A stretch of 64,000 bases of DNA from Physella acuta (taxonomy: Eukaryota; Mollusca; Gastropoda; Physidae), in the NCBI RefSeq assembly GCF_028476545.1, contig NW_026731827.1, positions 874,001 through 938,000 of the forward strand. The letters are read 5' to 3'. Position numbers and translations under genes: made by a program. The notes beneath the pieces were generated by a model, which made no database searches, was not told where the DNA came from, and worked only from the letters and a program-made list of their open reading frames with translations. This document shows positions 45,283 to 58,251 of this stretch, in pieces. How positions within the stretch are numbered: the stretch's first letter is position 1; each line of letters begins with the position of its first letter.

Positions 45283-48200
45283 GCGGTGGCTGCGGTACAG
45301 CACTTAGCGCTACTTACCACTATATTCTGGATAGCTGTAAACGCGTTCTATATGTATCGAGCATTGGTTCAAGTCTTCTATACAGAAATTCAATGTTTTT
45401 ACCTCAAGAGCTCACTCGTGGGATGGGGTAACTTCATTTTCTCTACACAACCATACTAATTAAACATTGTATTTTAAACATTTGACAACATAAACAAACT
45501 GTTTAAACAATTGTAAAACATGGATTGACACTATTTATTCTAGATTTTTAAACAATATTTCCTATATGTATATTCAGGTCTTTCTCTGATTATAGTTACA
45601 GCTACACTTGCCATCAACGACACGGAAAACTATGGGCTCATCTATAACAAAATGTAAAAGTTCAATGTTCTGTAACATCTCAGTCCGTAGATAGTTGCGG
45701 GCCTGAATACTACGCCGTTCTGCCTAGCAAGGTTATAACCACTTGTGATTCTTGCTTATTGATTTTCGTAATATGTATTTTCAACACGTATTTTCAATAT
45801 ATATTTTCAATAGATATTTTCACCACATTCTTTCATTGTTTTTAATTTTTAGCTGTTAAATAAAGGCCCCCGCAATGTATTACGCCCTTGTTGGACCAGT
45901 CTCTGTAACTTTATTGCTGAACTTCGGCGTGTTTATAACGATCGTAAGACAAATCTCGAAGATGTCCCGGAGAAGGATAACCCTCACCATCGAAAAAGAA
46001 AGATGTCTTTAAGTCAATCTAAAGGTGCAGTTAATACGTTCAATTTGTGTCTCCATAACCGATTAAAGATTTAGAGAAAGTAGTTGTTTGGAGTAAGCCA
46101 ACCAGTTCTACCTATGTAACGATAATACTGACTGAAACTCTAAATGTCTTTGTCAACTTGCTGGCATTTAAAAGTCTCATTGGAGCGCCAGATATTTTCT
46201 AATGAATACAATATTTTATTATCTACTAAAATTACTTTTATAAATTTGCCTAATGTATAAATTTTACCCTCTTTTTGATGTTTTTCCCACCTATTGATGT
46301 TATTTCTCACAATGTAATTTTCTCCATTTATAAATATTTCCCATTTATGTAAACTTTTCCGCTCCTGCAAATGTTGATGTTTTACTCATCTTTTTGTGTT
46401 TTTCATTTTCTGTTTTTTTTTCCCCCTGATTCTGTTTTTCCCCTCCTGTATATTTTTTCCAAACTTCAGGTTCGAGAGTAATGTTCAACGCATGTTAATT
46501 GAGAAAAAAAATTATCGTAGGTTAGGCTAGAAATTTCCTGCTGCTAAGATAGTCTACAACTAGATTGATTGATCTAATAAGTGGAGGAGCTTTTTTAATG
46601 TGTTGGTTTATTTTTCTTTATTTCGTTTCGTGAAGAATTTTCGGGATGCTTTGAATCTGAAGGTATTGTTGGGCTTAACTTGGATTTTTGCCCTTTTTTC
46701 AGCAATCTCGTCACCATATTCAACTCATTACAGGTTACCAGCATACATTATTGTGTAGAGTAGTAATCAATGTACCACTATGCTTTAGACAATAAACTGT
46801 GGGCTAGAGGTGTGGTTATTGTCCGATTAAAGCTAGTGGTGTCTGGGTATCTATGTGAGTTTGTCTGTCTGGGAAGAGTGGTGTTTGTAGGATAAGAGAC
46901 CGGTTGATGGAAGCGCTAGCAATTATATGTTTATAAGTATGCCCCGATTGTATGGTCCAACGCACTAACCAGCCTTTATATTTTGGACATACCAGGGTCT
47001 ATTCATCTTTATTGTCTACTGCGTATTAAAAAAGGAAGTCGTGGAAGCTTGGCAAAACACCTGCCGTTGGTTATCTGAAGACGACTTCTCTACAGGTAAA
47101 GATAATAATAGTGTTAGACATTGGTTTATGCTACCTAATCCACCATTTATAGCTTTAGGTTTGTTTACTTATGGTCTTTTTCTTGTTTAAATGCTGGAAT
47201 GCTAGGCTTATTTTGTTATGGTCTAAGTTCTTGTTTAAGATTCACTAATCATAGCGGTCACAGAAATTCATTTAATACTTTTTCATAAAGCGTAGTTCTA
47301 TATTTAATATCAGTTGGAATACTATTTTCTCGAAACTCGTAACAACAGTAGAGTGTTTCGATTTTCTTCAATTTTATTTACCTTTATTTTTTATTTTTGG
47401 AAGAGAAAAGATTTATTTAAGCAAAAATGGAATAATTTTATAATTATTTATACTAGTATTATAACAGTCGTAGATGAGTTAATAGCTGAGTTTGTTAGTT
47501 AACCCCTTTTCAACAAACGATACATATACTTGGAAGCAGAGTTTCTTTCAGAACGAAATATAATTGATATACAAAATATATTCTTCAACCAGTTGCTGCC
47601 CCTACAAGCAAAACCAAAGACCGCCCCTCCCAAAAGTTACAATTCCCCACCCCCCCTCACTGAGAACAATATCTGAAAGAAAAACACTGCTGGGAAGGAT
47701 ATGTATGTGTCACTCCTAATTTTCTAGCATTTTTAGATGTTCAATGAATTGAATTACTTAAATTATATTTAATTGTCGTTCTTCATTATTTAATTAGCTC
47801 CAAATACCAAGAATACTATCACCAAAACATCTTCAGGTCAGTGGGACTGTCTTTTAATTTTTAGTTTTAAAATAAACCAACTTTAAAACTTTAATTAGTG
47901 CTGTACCACTTCACCGTGTCCTATATCTTACGTTTAGAAGAATGTCTATTAGTTTTAGTAACAATTAGGTTTTCAGTCCATTTTGGCTAATCAGTGCCTG
48001 TAGCCTTTATTTTTTTTAGAACTTTCAAAATTAAGTGATCAGTTTAAACAACGTATGAGTATTAATTTCAGTGGATATCATTTCATTAAATAAAGCTTTC
48101 CACACAATAAGTTACTTTTTTCTCGCTAAGTAGATCAGTTCTACTTATTGTGTTATGAAATTTAATTTCGTGTATCGTTTTTCACATGTATTTGAATGCA

Positions 48201-48433
48201 TTTTTATTTTTTTCAATGTTTTCAATTAATAAAATGAGTGCGAACCTAATAATAGTTTTATATCATTATATAGTGTATCAAATACTGTTGGTATCTGTCA
48301 CACTATTGTAAATACAATCAACAATTTCGAATATTCATCATTAGTAATAATGGTAATTAACTAACAACTCATTTATTTTACACAGTAAAATCTCAAATTT
48401 CGTTTCCTGTCCATGTCCACGAAGAAGACGAAG
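45283..48433 (+). pseudogene. Third adhesion GPCR paralog, decayed
   Basis: Exon-like blocks follow the order of genes 1 and 2: TM3 45283-45427 (145 bp), TM4 45578-45653 (76 bp), TM5 45853-45975, TM6 46636-46733, TM7 46996-47095, and tail pieces 47798-47836 and 48386-48433. TM3 and TM4 keep exact exon lengths and open frames. TM5 has a TAA where the others have the Trp of CWIKHP, and its donor reads GATAAC instead of GTAACC. TM6 has lost about 35 bases and changes frame after LGLTWIFA. GPS, TM1 and TM2 are absent. TM7 and the tail are divergent but open, so the paralog was once a distinct functional receptor. Confidence 0.8.
47540..47690. mobile_element. Divergent G/C-tract MITE relative
   Basis: GAGTTTCTTTCAGAACGAAA on the left and TCTGAAAGAAAAACACTG on the right form an imperfect inverted pair around a C-rich middle. 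It resembles the 34,676 and 60,945 family but is more decayed. Confidence 0.5.
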
Positions 48434-48440
48434 GTAGTAA

Positions 48441-48446
<6 letters not shown>

Positions 48447-48482
<36 letters not shown>
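48447..48482. repeat. TA microsatellite
   Basis: A short AT run directly after the last tail-like exon of the third paralog. Confidence 0.9.
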
Positions 48483-48483
<1 letters not shown>

Positions 48484-49021
48484 CTCTAAGTTATTTACGT
48501 ATTGGCAAAATACTCATTAGCAAACATCGAGTCGTTTACATACTATAAAACTGAATACACAATTTTTTTATTTTTAATACAATAACATTCAGACTTGTAA
48601 GCTGAAAGTCTTCAAGATTTACATTTATGACTGTTGAATTGTCTTAACAAAATTACTTTCTAAAGCAGAATTAACTTAATTATTTTAAGATTGATTAGTA
48701 ATTATAAAAGATAGGTTTTTATGAGTAGGCCTACACATTTACTTATTTATTAGCAGTTACTGCCGTTTAAATCTACGACGAAAATAACGACAACCAGTAA
48801 TTTATTGTGCATCATTTTGTTTATAAAGATGTTAAGATGTTGCTTAAACTATAACCAATTAAATTATTTTACTGAATATACTAGTAGTTGATATGATTAA
48901 ATATTGTGTGTATACAAATTTACTATAAACATTTGTGTATGTGTATTTTTAAATTTGCTTTTAATGAATTAATTATTGTTGAATTAGCTATCAAATTGCG
49001 ATAAAGAAAGAAAAATATGGT

Positions 49022-49407
<386 letters not shown>

Positions 49408-49427
49408 ACATGGTGATATGTTTAAAT

Positions 49428-49625
49428 GACAAATGATCTCAGGAAAAATTATCAAAGACAAAATATATCGACTAAATATCTCACGGACATATAATCTTAG
49501 GACAAATTATCTCAGGACAAAAGTTACCTGGTCAAAATATATCAGGCAAATTATATAATGGACAAATTATCTCAGACAAAATATTGCAGACTAAATATCT
49601 CACAGTAAAATTGTAATAGTAGGCC
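49428..49625. mobile_element. One arm of a fold-back-like element
   Basis: Degenerate GACAAATGATCTCAGG units like those at 11.2 kb begin immediately after the microsatellite. No inverted partner is found downstream, so this is a single arm. Confidence 0.7.
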
Positions 49626-50053
49626 TATATATAATGATTTTAGTTAATTTGAAACTTTTTTATTGACTGTCAAAATGGTTTAGTTTACTTTGTTTACGCA
49701 TAATAATTGTGAATAAAAATGAATTTGTTAAACTTAACAAAACATCAAAAGTATTATTAAACTTATCTTTGTTATAGCAATTGATTTTTTTAAAAAGTAA
49801 ACCTATGTTTAAAAATATATACATAGTGTTAAATTCTCCGATCTGTTAGTTAAAATTTAAATATTGATTATTAAATTATTAAATATTGATTATTGACATA
49901 AAAATCTATTTCAAGATAAAATCCGTTGTGATAACTACAACGTCATATAGAAAACAAAACATGTCGTATTTCTCTACTAAATATGCTTTTGGTATGCAAC
50001 ATTACTCAAGATGCTACAAACACTGATAGAAATTGATTATACAACAATACAAT

Positions 50054-51318
50054 CAGTGGCGTAGCTAGGATTTTTGGGCCCCTATGCAAAAATGATCAGT
50101 GGGCCCCTTCGTCAGCTTTAAGCTACAATGGAGTTAAACGAAAAAAAAAACTGCTACTTATGATGGAGAATATATAAAAAATATAAATATTTTGTTCATT
50201 TTATAATTTATTCGTCCTTATTGTTATTTATACTATATTAGTATGTAGTTTTGTAAAAATGTTAACGGCTTACAGTTAATTTGTTTTTTAAGTAAACAAA
50301 CACAGTAACATCACAAGGCGGGGACAGAGGTGTGGTCCGCATAGGATGACAACATTTAGGCGTGACACCATGACAAGACAGTGTACAATTTACTGTCAAA
50401 TCTAAGTTGTACGCAGATAAAATAATAAAGATTAGTGAGAGAGGGTTAACACCCCTCCGAAAATGCAAAATTGTTGGAGACGATGGTGTGACACCTTTAG
50501 TAAACACGTAAGATAACATACGATTTATTTAGATCTGTTTTTTTTTTCATGCTTTTAATTTTGTAAATTGATTAATACGTTCATTGAAATCTACTTTAGC
50601 TGCTTCTATATCTAAAATATGTATGTGTATGGTGCTCATTAAAACGAATATAGGCGACAGCCGGGGTGCCGGCTGATGCGCCCGTGCAATTTATCAGCTA
50701 AATCAAGTAGTAACGCTGACTCGCTGCGCCGGATACCCAATCAACGGACCCTATTTACAAAGATAGCCACTGGGAAACTCTGGGTGGCAAACCACACCGC
50801 CTTACTGGCGGGGCGCCGCCCTCAAAAATAAAATAAACATTTAATGGCAGAAACCTCCCCAAAAGTCAAAGTTTCTTTCTGGAAAAAGGAAAAAAAAACT
50901 TCCTTTGGCGTATTCTCAACGATTTCCCAAAGTTTCTCGGCGATTGGATGAAAACCAAAAACTTTTTGTGTTAATAGCGCCATACTTATTAAAGATTAAT
51001 TAGATCAACAAATAAAATGTCATTAAGGGAAAGATATAGTGATATTATTAAGGATGGACCCTGTTTGACCCCCCCTCCCCACTGAATCCCACTACTTGTA
51101 AAGTAAGAAAGGACTGGGTGCCTTTTTGGAAAATTAAATTATTTCTACAATAGAAAAGAAACGGAATTTTCATTTTATTTTTAAATTTAATTATATAAAA
51201 GAAATATTAAAATTCCAACGTAAAATTTTTTATAATTTTTTAAAGAGGAAAAAGGGCCCCTAAATGCCTTGGGCCCCTATGCCTTGCTTACGCTAGCTTT
51301 ACAGTGGCTATGCCACTG
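50054..51318. mobile_element. Non-autonomous hAT element, 1,265 bp
   Basis: The inverted ends CAGTGGCGTAGC / GGCTATGCCACTG are flanked by a perfect 8-bp duplication AATACAAT (50,046-50,053 and 51,319-51,326). GGGCCCCTATG lies just inside both ends. No transposase frame is present. Confidence 0.9.
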
Positions 51319-51429
51319 AATACAATACAGAATATTTTTTTTTAATTTCATTAAGTTTAGAGGTAAACCTAAATGAAAATAAAGAACAATTTTTTTAGCT
51401 ACTGTTAAAAATCAGATTTCGTACATGCC

Positions 51430-51600
51430 TACCCTTTCAGACCATCTGGCTAGTGCAACATGTGAAGAAGAATTCACCTTTTTCTGTAACCTTGGCTTAT
51501 AAAGAGTTAGTGGTCAGTTCGATAACCAGTCAAATTTACTGTCCCTAAAGTGTGTCAGTTACCCATTAGAGTCGAATGGACTCAAAGACATACATTTTAC
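51430..51600 (-). mobile_element. SINE family A fragment, diverged
   Basis: Motifs TAACCTTGGCTTATAAAGAG and GTTACCCATTAGAGTCGAATG match the body of family A with many changes. The tRNA-like head is missing. Confidence 0.55.
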
Positions 51601-51999
51601 AAAAACTATAAGTCTACACATTTAAAAATAAAATACATGTATTTAAACAACTATTTTCATTAGTATAAAAATAAAGCGTCTTTTAAGCATATTACAATTT
51701 ACACATTATTTACACAATCTACAAATAAAGCTCTCCATCTGTTTAAATGATAATGTCCTAGATGGATTCCAGTAGAGCTGGTGTTCAAAACGTGAGACAG
51801 TTTGCGGTCCTTTCCAGGGGGTGTTCGAAAAAAAAAACAACATCTAAGGCACTTGTTACTTTTGAACAAAAAAACTGTTTCTCGGTTATCATTTTTTTTC
51901 CCAGCCATGTGTGAAGGTCCGTATTGTTGGACTCAGTTTGTGTCTAGGATGGCAATATGGTGAAGTCGGTGTGAAGTGTACATGGCGAATTAGTTGTTT

Positions 52000-52130
52000 C
52001 TTTCAGACCTTTTTATCCGGGGGAGGGGGGATGACATAAATTGCCAGAGTATGGACACTGATTGAAGTATATATTTTCTTTATTATTTCACCCCCCCCCC
52101 CTAAGAGAGCCTCAAAGAAAGTGTTTAGGG
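52000..52130. mobile_element. G-rich MITE relative next to the IAP 3' end
   Basis: GTTTCTTTCAGACC at the left and GCCTCAAAGAAAGTGTTT at the right frame G and C tracts. On the minus strand it lies just past the IAP stop codon and contains AATAAA (52,079-52,084), so it could supply that gene's polyadenylation signal. Confidence 0.5.
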
Positions 52131-52211
52131 TATATGGTGAATAGGTGGAATCGGCTGCTAACTTTGCCTCTCGTGTGAAAGACAATAACCAGACCACAGC
52201 AACAGCGGCCC

Positions 52212-52654
52212 TCAGGTGAAGTAGGTTGTGACGGTGGACAGAATCTGGGTGTTGCAGGCAGGGCAATGTGTCAGAGACTTGGAGCAACTGCTGCAGGCAA
52301 ACAGGTGATCGCAGGGCAGGAACAGGTCCCTGACAGTGGTCACGTGACACAGTTTACACATCGTCTGTTGCTCAAGTGTTCGGTTTTCTTTCTCCAGCAA
52401 ACTCATCTTGATATTTCTTCTCTCTTGGACTTGCTCTTTTGGCAAAACATGTTTCGATATGATATATTATTACCTTGACAGTCTGATCTAAAACAAACTG
52501 GGTTCATTTTTACTGACTATGCAGATTTTAAATTTAATTCTATTTTTAAATGAAACAGTAGCAGCTCTATTAAGCCAGAAAAAATGAAAGATACATAATT
52601 ATTTATAGGCAAACATACATACATATATACATACATTCATATATACATACATTC

Positions 52655-52710
<56 letters not shown>

Positions 52711-53964
52711 GAACTTTCCAAAGAAAATACGTACGTGAACTGGTGGATAGTACAATAGTCTGTTGTGCCATATTTTGAGATGATCTAGTCTCAGGGTCTC
52801 TTGTCTGTGCCCCACTTTGACCCACAGGTTGTGGCAAGCTTTGGTTAGCAGTTGTTCTGACTTCCCTGTTGTTGTGTTCCATTACGTTGCCTCTTGCTTG
52901 TGTTACTGATGGAGCTGCAGGAAATAAAAACACTCAAACAAATAACTCAAAAACTAAATTTCGAAAGCACGAAACAAATAATTTCTAATGAAAAAGTTAG
53001 GACCAGTAGAATAAACCGATATAAGATGTGGCTGACAGACTTGTTTGAGGCGATGCTGCTCCACTGGGCGACTCGTTGGTTCCTCTGCTGTAGATGTTGA
53101 GAAATTCACAATGTGGTCTGAACTTTCTGTGTTGGTCATTGATATCATCCCCAGGCTTCCAGGATTTCAAACCTAGGGCACATTGATAACATCGAACACA
53201 GTCCGCATAGCCTGGGAAAAAAAGTTCATTTATAAATAATTACACAATACAGTTGAGTTTCTGTTGAATGTTTCTTTAATTTTGTTCACCAAAATTAGAA
53301 AAAAGGAATATACAACTGAATTAGATGACACGATATATTTGTAATAAAATTTTAAACCTAGTCTACCCAATGATAATCAAATGACACCAAGGTGGCCAAA
53401 ATACTCTACCCCATGGTAATCATCAGAAACCTAACATGACCAAAATACTCTACCCCGTGGTAATAATCAGATACCTAACATGACCAAAATACTCTACTCC
53501 ATGGTAAACATCAGAAACCTAACATGACCAAATTCCTCTATCCCATGGTAACCATCAAAAACCTAACATGACCAAAATACTCTGCCCCATTGTAATAAAC
53601 TGACACATACCATGACTAAGCCTCAAGTAGTCCATGAAATCTACTAACCGGCATAGAAAAACCCTGCCCTAGCCAGATCCATAGGCTGGTGAATGTAGTT
53701 AGCCGGCCAGTTGGTGAAGCTCTGAATTCTCTTCCCCAGCGAGATGTATGCTGGGTACGCAGGGTGGCTGAGGCTGGGTGTAGTCAGCACCCCGGGCAGC
53801 CTAGAGGGTAAATCTTGTCGGCTGGGTGAGGGAGTCTCTGCAGACTGACCTACATTTGTTGCCAGGGGCAACATGGTTGAGCAATCCGATCTGTTGTAGA
53901 CTGCAAGGTAACGGTTTAATTAAAGGTTCATATTTTTATTTTATTTTAAGACATACACAATGAC

Positions 53965-54053
<89 letters not shown>

Positions 54054-55404
54054 TAGTCAATGAACATTGCTTGCAAAAATGTAAAAATTGTATTTTAAAT
54101 ATCATGAGATAATTTACAAATATATAACATGTAATAACCCGCCTTTCATAGCAGAAGTGTTGAGGCCTAAATAATTGTCCACTCCACTGTGTATCCAAAT
54201 GTCCATGTGATACCTAGATTGTCCACCGTCTCTGTTGGAGACCAGACTAAACTTGATGACCACAGATCCGCTTGACCCAGCACATGTGCTTGCCGTGTAG
54301 ATCAGAGCTTTCATCACGTTCTGGTTCTCATTAGCTGTAATCAATGAAGACAGTTTACTTTGGTAGAGTCGATTGTTTTAAGAACTTACCTTGACAGTGT
54401 AAGACATGATAATATAAACTAGGCTACATTTCTTTGTTTTGTACACAGTTACTAATGTCACTCTCCTTCTATAGATATTCTTTCTAATTTTGTATTTTCA
54501 CTGTTAATATTTTGTATATACCTTTTTCTAAATAGTTGAAGAAGAAAATAAGTATTACTGTGTTATACCTTTTTGACGTTCCAGAGCCTCAACTGTCAGG
54601 AACCCTGGCTGTGTTTGAGGAAGTTTGAGCATGTAATGGACCTCAGCGAGCTCGCTGTGTGACAGGGTCTGTTGACCGCCGTGGGGGTGGCCGATGACAA
54701 CCACATGCTTGCAGAGATACTCCTTGACCCTGACAGGCAAATCTTCAGCCAGGCGGGACAGTTCCCCCCTCTTCCTGTCCAGCCAGTGAACGAACTCTTT
54801 GTCGTTGGAGTGACATACTAGGTACGACCTGAGCTCCCCAACAGTAGGACTGTGAAAGATGGCCACACACTTTACTTGTTTAACTTGGTTTGGATGCGAC
54901 GGGTCGTAGAAAAACTCGACCAAGCAATTCCTGGGATCGGTGTCCTTATCCATCAACATCCGGGTTGTTTCGATACATAAAAATGTATCTTTCGAAAATG
55001 TCTGTTTTGTTTCTTTCCGCTGAATCTTTAGAAAATACGATAGAACGTCCTCGTGTTTATCTAAAGCATGGCCAGTTCCGAGAAGATAATGAAACTTTTT
55101 ATCCCCTTTTCCATCTTCCTTTACTGCCAAGCCTCCTAAGCTCATGTACGATACAACGACTCTTACAACCAACATCCCGATTAGTTGAATGAATTTCAAA
55201 CACGATTTATCTTGTAGCAAGGAAGGCAGTTGTTCCACTTTCAAATTATTCATAGGGTATGATGATGTGTGCAGGGGATCCTTGTCACATGATGCGTCTT
55301 CACTGCTTCCATTTGCTAGTTGCTTTTGCGATTGCTTCATATCAATCTCAGGTGTTAGATATTCTTTGTCAACTAAAATAAAAATAGCAGAAATTCAATA
55401 CTTC

Positions 55405-55478
<74 letters not shown>

Positions 55479-57270
55479 CGTATATTTTTATCATTTGTTT
55501 TGGCTTATAAAAAAATACAAATCTCATGTCGCTTATCAAATCCAAAACAAAAAAGGCATCGAATATGATACAAAGATGATTACACAGTGGTCCAATGTCA
55601 TCGCCAGACTTAAGAAATTCATCAGACGCCGCATGTTCCTGAGTTCCAGTGTCAAATGACGCACTTAACAAGCTGCTCTCGTCACTGTGGCCCGTGTGGT
55701 AGCCAGATGAGTAGCCAGATGAGTAGCCCGATGACCTGCTCTGGCTGTAGCTCGTCAGAGAGGCTATCGATGTAAGCAGATGGTTAAATATTATGTGCTG
55801 GATATTCATTGACAAGATAGTGACTTTAAATATTTATTTTTGATGTTTATATAGTTATATTAATTTAATAACATTGTTGTGGGTAAGTTAAATGTAACTA
55901 CTTAAAAGTATCATCATCTTTTCCCGTTAGTGCCCAATATACATAGGGCAGATGAAGTAGAGTTCATCTGTTTCAGTTACCTTGGCATATGAATAGTGTG
56001 GTCAGTACTATGCTCAGCCGCCTTAATTTTCCTAACGCGTGTTAGGTACCCATTAGAGCTGGGTACTCAAGGACGTTGTACTGAGTTAAACCCGGATTCG
56101 AACTAGAGACTTTTCGGTTAGCTGTCTAGCGCCCTAACTCTGTAGAAGCATTTAATAACTGATAAAAAAATATCTTGACTTACAGGCTTGAGTGTTATAA
56201 TTATACGCTGTCAAGGGTAAATTTGGTTCGGTTATATTCGAAAATCCCGTTTCCTGTACATCGGCGGGAACCTGGCGGTCAGAAACTTCTGGAACATCAG
56301 TTCCACTTCCGGTGAGATTCGATTGGCTGCTACTTTGTTCAGTAGACTTGTACACGCAGTCTCTGTCGTGATACCTGTCTTGTCCTGGGTCCGACGTGAC
56401 GTCACTGATCCTCCATGATTTAGCACACCCGTCACACACGATGACGTCATCCCGTGTCAGATACCTGAACCCGGCGTTGGAGAGTTCCAGAAAACTTGTG
56501 CCGCCCAGGTCGTCCCTGTTGATGACGGGACGAAAGCTGGCAGAGCGGGTGAGGAGAGACACGGGGAAACAGAGAATGGGCTGGTGGAGGTAGAAACTTT
56601 CCTCCAAAAGAAAATTTGATTTTGTGTATGTTTTGTCGTAATCACCGTTATCCAATATAAAAGAAGTTTTACAATCACATTCAAATTTTGAAATCGCGTC
56701 TGTTAAGTAAGTTTCCTGTACTTTTTGGTTAGGAAAACTGCTGCAGAAACTAATTTCATTTAAGGTATGCAAACAATTTGTCTTTGGTTTTAAACATAAA
56801 ATATAAGCACAACACATCACCAGTAAATATATTACTAGTGCGATGTAATACATGTATTTTAGCTGAAGTTTGTTCTTGTATAACTTGTTCAAGTAAGTAG
56901 CTTCCAAGTTTTCAGAAGTTATAGATCTAAATTTCAAAGTTTCTAGTGTATACAAGTTAATTAACATCTCTTTTTGGTGGCTGCAATGCACTGTTGTGAA
57001 AATCTTGAACGTTCTTATCACTTCATGCCCAACACTGCTTGCATCCGTTCCCTTCGATATGTTACGCTGGACACACAATTTATACGAACTATCCCGGTTA
57101 TTATTTACATAAATATTATCAGCTAAAGAGCCTCGAACCCAATGGCATAGAAGTTCCTCCGTAGTCATAGGTGCATTAAAAGTTGTTTTTATGACAAAGC
57201 ATGAAATTAGCATATAGATTAGGTAAATTGCAAAAACGAAACGTAACTGAATGATTCTATAGCCGTACAT
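52212..57270 (-). CDS. BIR-peptidase-like-BIR-RING protein (IAP family)
   Basis: Eight exons give about 1,035 residues: 57270-56184, 55763-55584, 55372-54569, 54334-54139, 53890-53649, 53211-53017, 52914-52735 and about 52435-52212, with phases that agree (the last acceptor is uncertain). Hydrophobic segments lie at about 8-28 and 138-160. BIR1 (about 242-305, CDGC then H and C) has atypical zinc spacing. A middle domain carries GTGHAL (His ~524), an Asp near 613, GHPHGG (~650) and CAGSSGS (Ser ~712), a pattern like trypsin-fold peptidases of the FAM111/HtrA kind. BIR2 has the canonical C-x2-C-x16-H-x6-C. The C-terminal RING has CKLC, PCDHLFACSSC and CPAC. Predicted role: membrane-tethered ubiquitin ligase in cell-death or immune control. 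The peptidase call rests on motifs only. Confidence 0.85.
52651..52707. repeat. TA microsatellite in the IAP gene
   Basis: Lies in the last intron, between the exon ending at 52,735 and the RING exon. ATACATACATTC units precede it. Confidence 0.9.
53375..53610. repeat. 44-bp minisatellite in an IAP intron
   Basis: About five units of the type GACCAAAATACTCTACCCCA plus TGGTAATCATCAGAAACCTA lie in the intron that splits BIR2. Confidence 0.85.
53967..54051. repeat. TA microsatellite in the IAP gene
   Basis: A pure AT run of about 85 bp in the intron between the peptidase-like Ser exon and the BIR2 first-half exon. Confidence 0.95.
55404..55477. repeat. TA microsatellite in the IAP gene
   Basis: An AT run with one ATACAT interruption in the intron upstream of the 804-bp exon. 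Confidence 0.95.
55925..56147 (-). mobile_element. tRNA-derived SINE, family A
   Basis: Contains CCCGGATTCGAACTAGAGAC (reverse B-box-like) and TTAGGTACCCATTAGAGCTGG, as in the 21.06-kb copy. It lies in the first intron of the IAP gene, in the same orientation as the gene. Confidence 0.8.
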
Positions 57271-58251
57271 TTTTATAATAAAAAATAAATAAAACTTTTT
57301 AATATAGTTTTTAAAGAATAACTAATCAAAGATTACTAACGTAAATTATATTTTAATAGTTTGTTACGTCGGCTAGAATACCTTGGATAAAATACGATAA
57401 ATACACACTTTAGTACATTTATGTGAACATGATATCAGTGCACAGGGATATCAAATGTCTTCAATATCAGTGCATCTCTCAACTGACGTTTTTGTAAAAA
57501 AATAAACTGTTACAATGTTATATTTGTCATGTGTAGTAACATTAATTAATAACAAAACACTAATATTGTGTTTAGAATCAATCTTGCTAATAATACGTTG
57601 CTTATAGCGTTTTTCAATAGATTCCAATTTAGTGAGATGCGATGCAGTTACAATTTCATTCTGATACATGTCAAACGATTGATTAGCTTTGTATATTGTA
57701 GTTGTCAATTCGTTTACTTGATCAAAAAAGACGGTTTAATTAAGATCTCGAATAATGCATTAGAAATTAAATCGTCCCACACACATAAATTATATATGTA
57801 ACTATCAGGTGTGGCATCCATCCTTTCTGCGATCAATGGTTTATTATTTCGGTAATGTTTTAAATAGCTAATTGCTACTTTGCTTTTCAATGCAAATACT
57901 TTGTTAAAAATGAAAATCCTACTGTCTTCCAATATAAAATATGAAATTTCTGTTCAATAATTTTTACGATAAAATGTTTTTCAGAGAATGTTACTACTTG
58001 AGCTGTTATATTTTGATTTTGATTTTAAACTATATTTCTGTCCCTTCGTTTTTGTTAAACTGTAAAAAAGAAAAAGTAGATTAGTCTCTTTTTATATTCG
58101 ATATTATTCCCGTAATCTATAAATTATTCATTGTTGTGGTAAGAAAAATATTTCAAGAGAAGACAATTGGAAAAAGAAAAAGGATAAGATGGGCCTAATA
58201 AATTGTATAAAATCTCGATTTAACCGGCCCTGTGATTTATATGCTGGGACC
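57271..58251. other. Upstream of the IAP gene, no feature resolved
   Basis: AT-rich DNA that should hold the IAP promoter and any untranslated exons. No TATA-like box, conserved site or further exon could be supported by eye. Confidence 0.4.
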
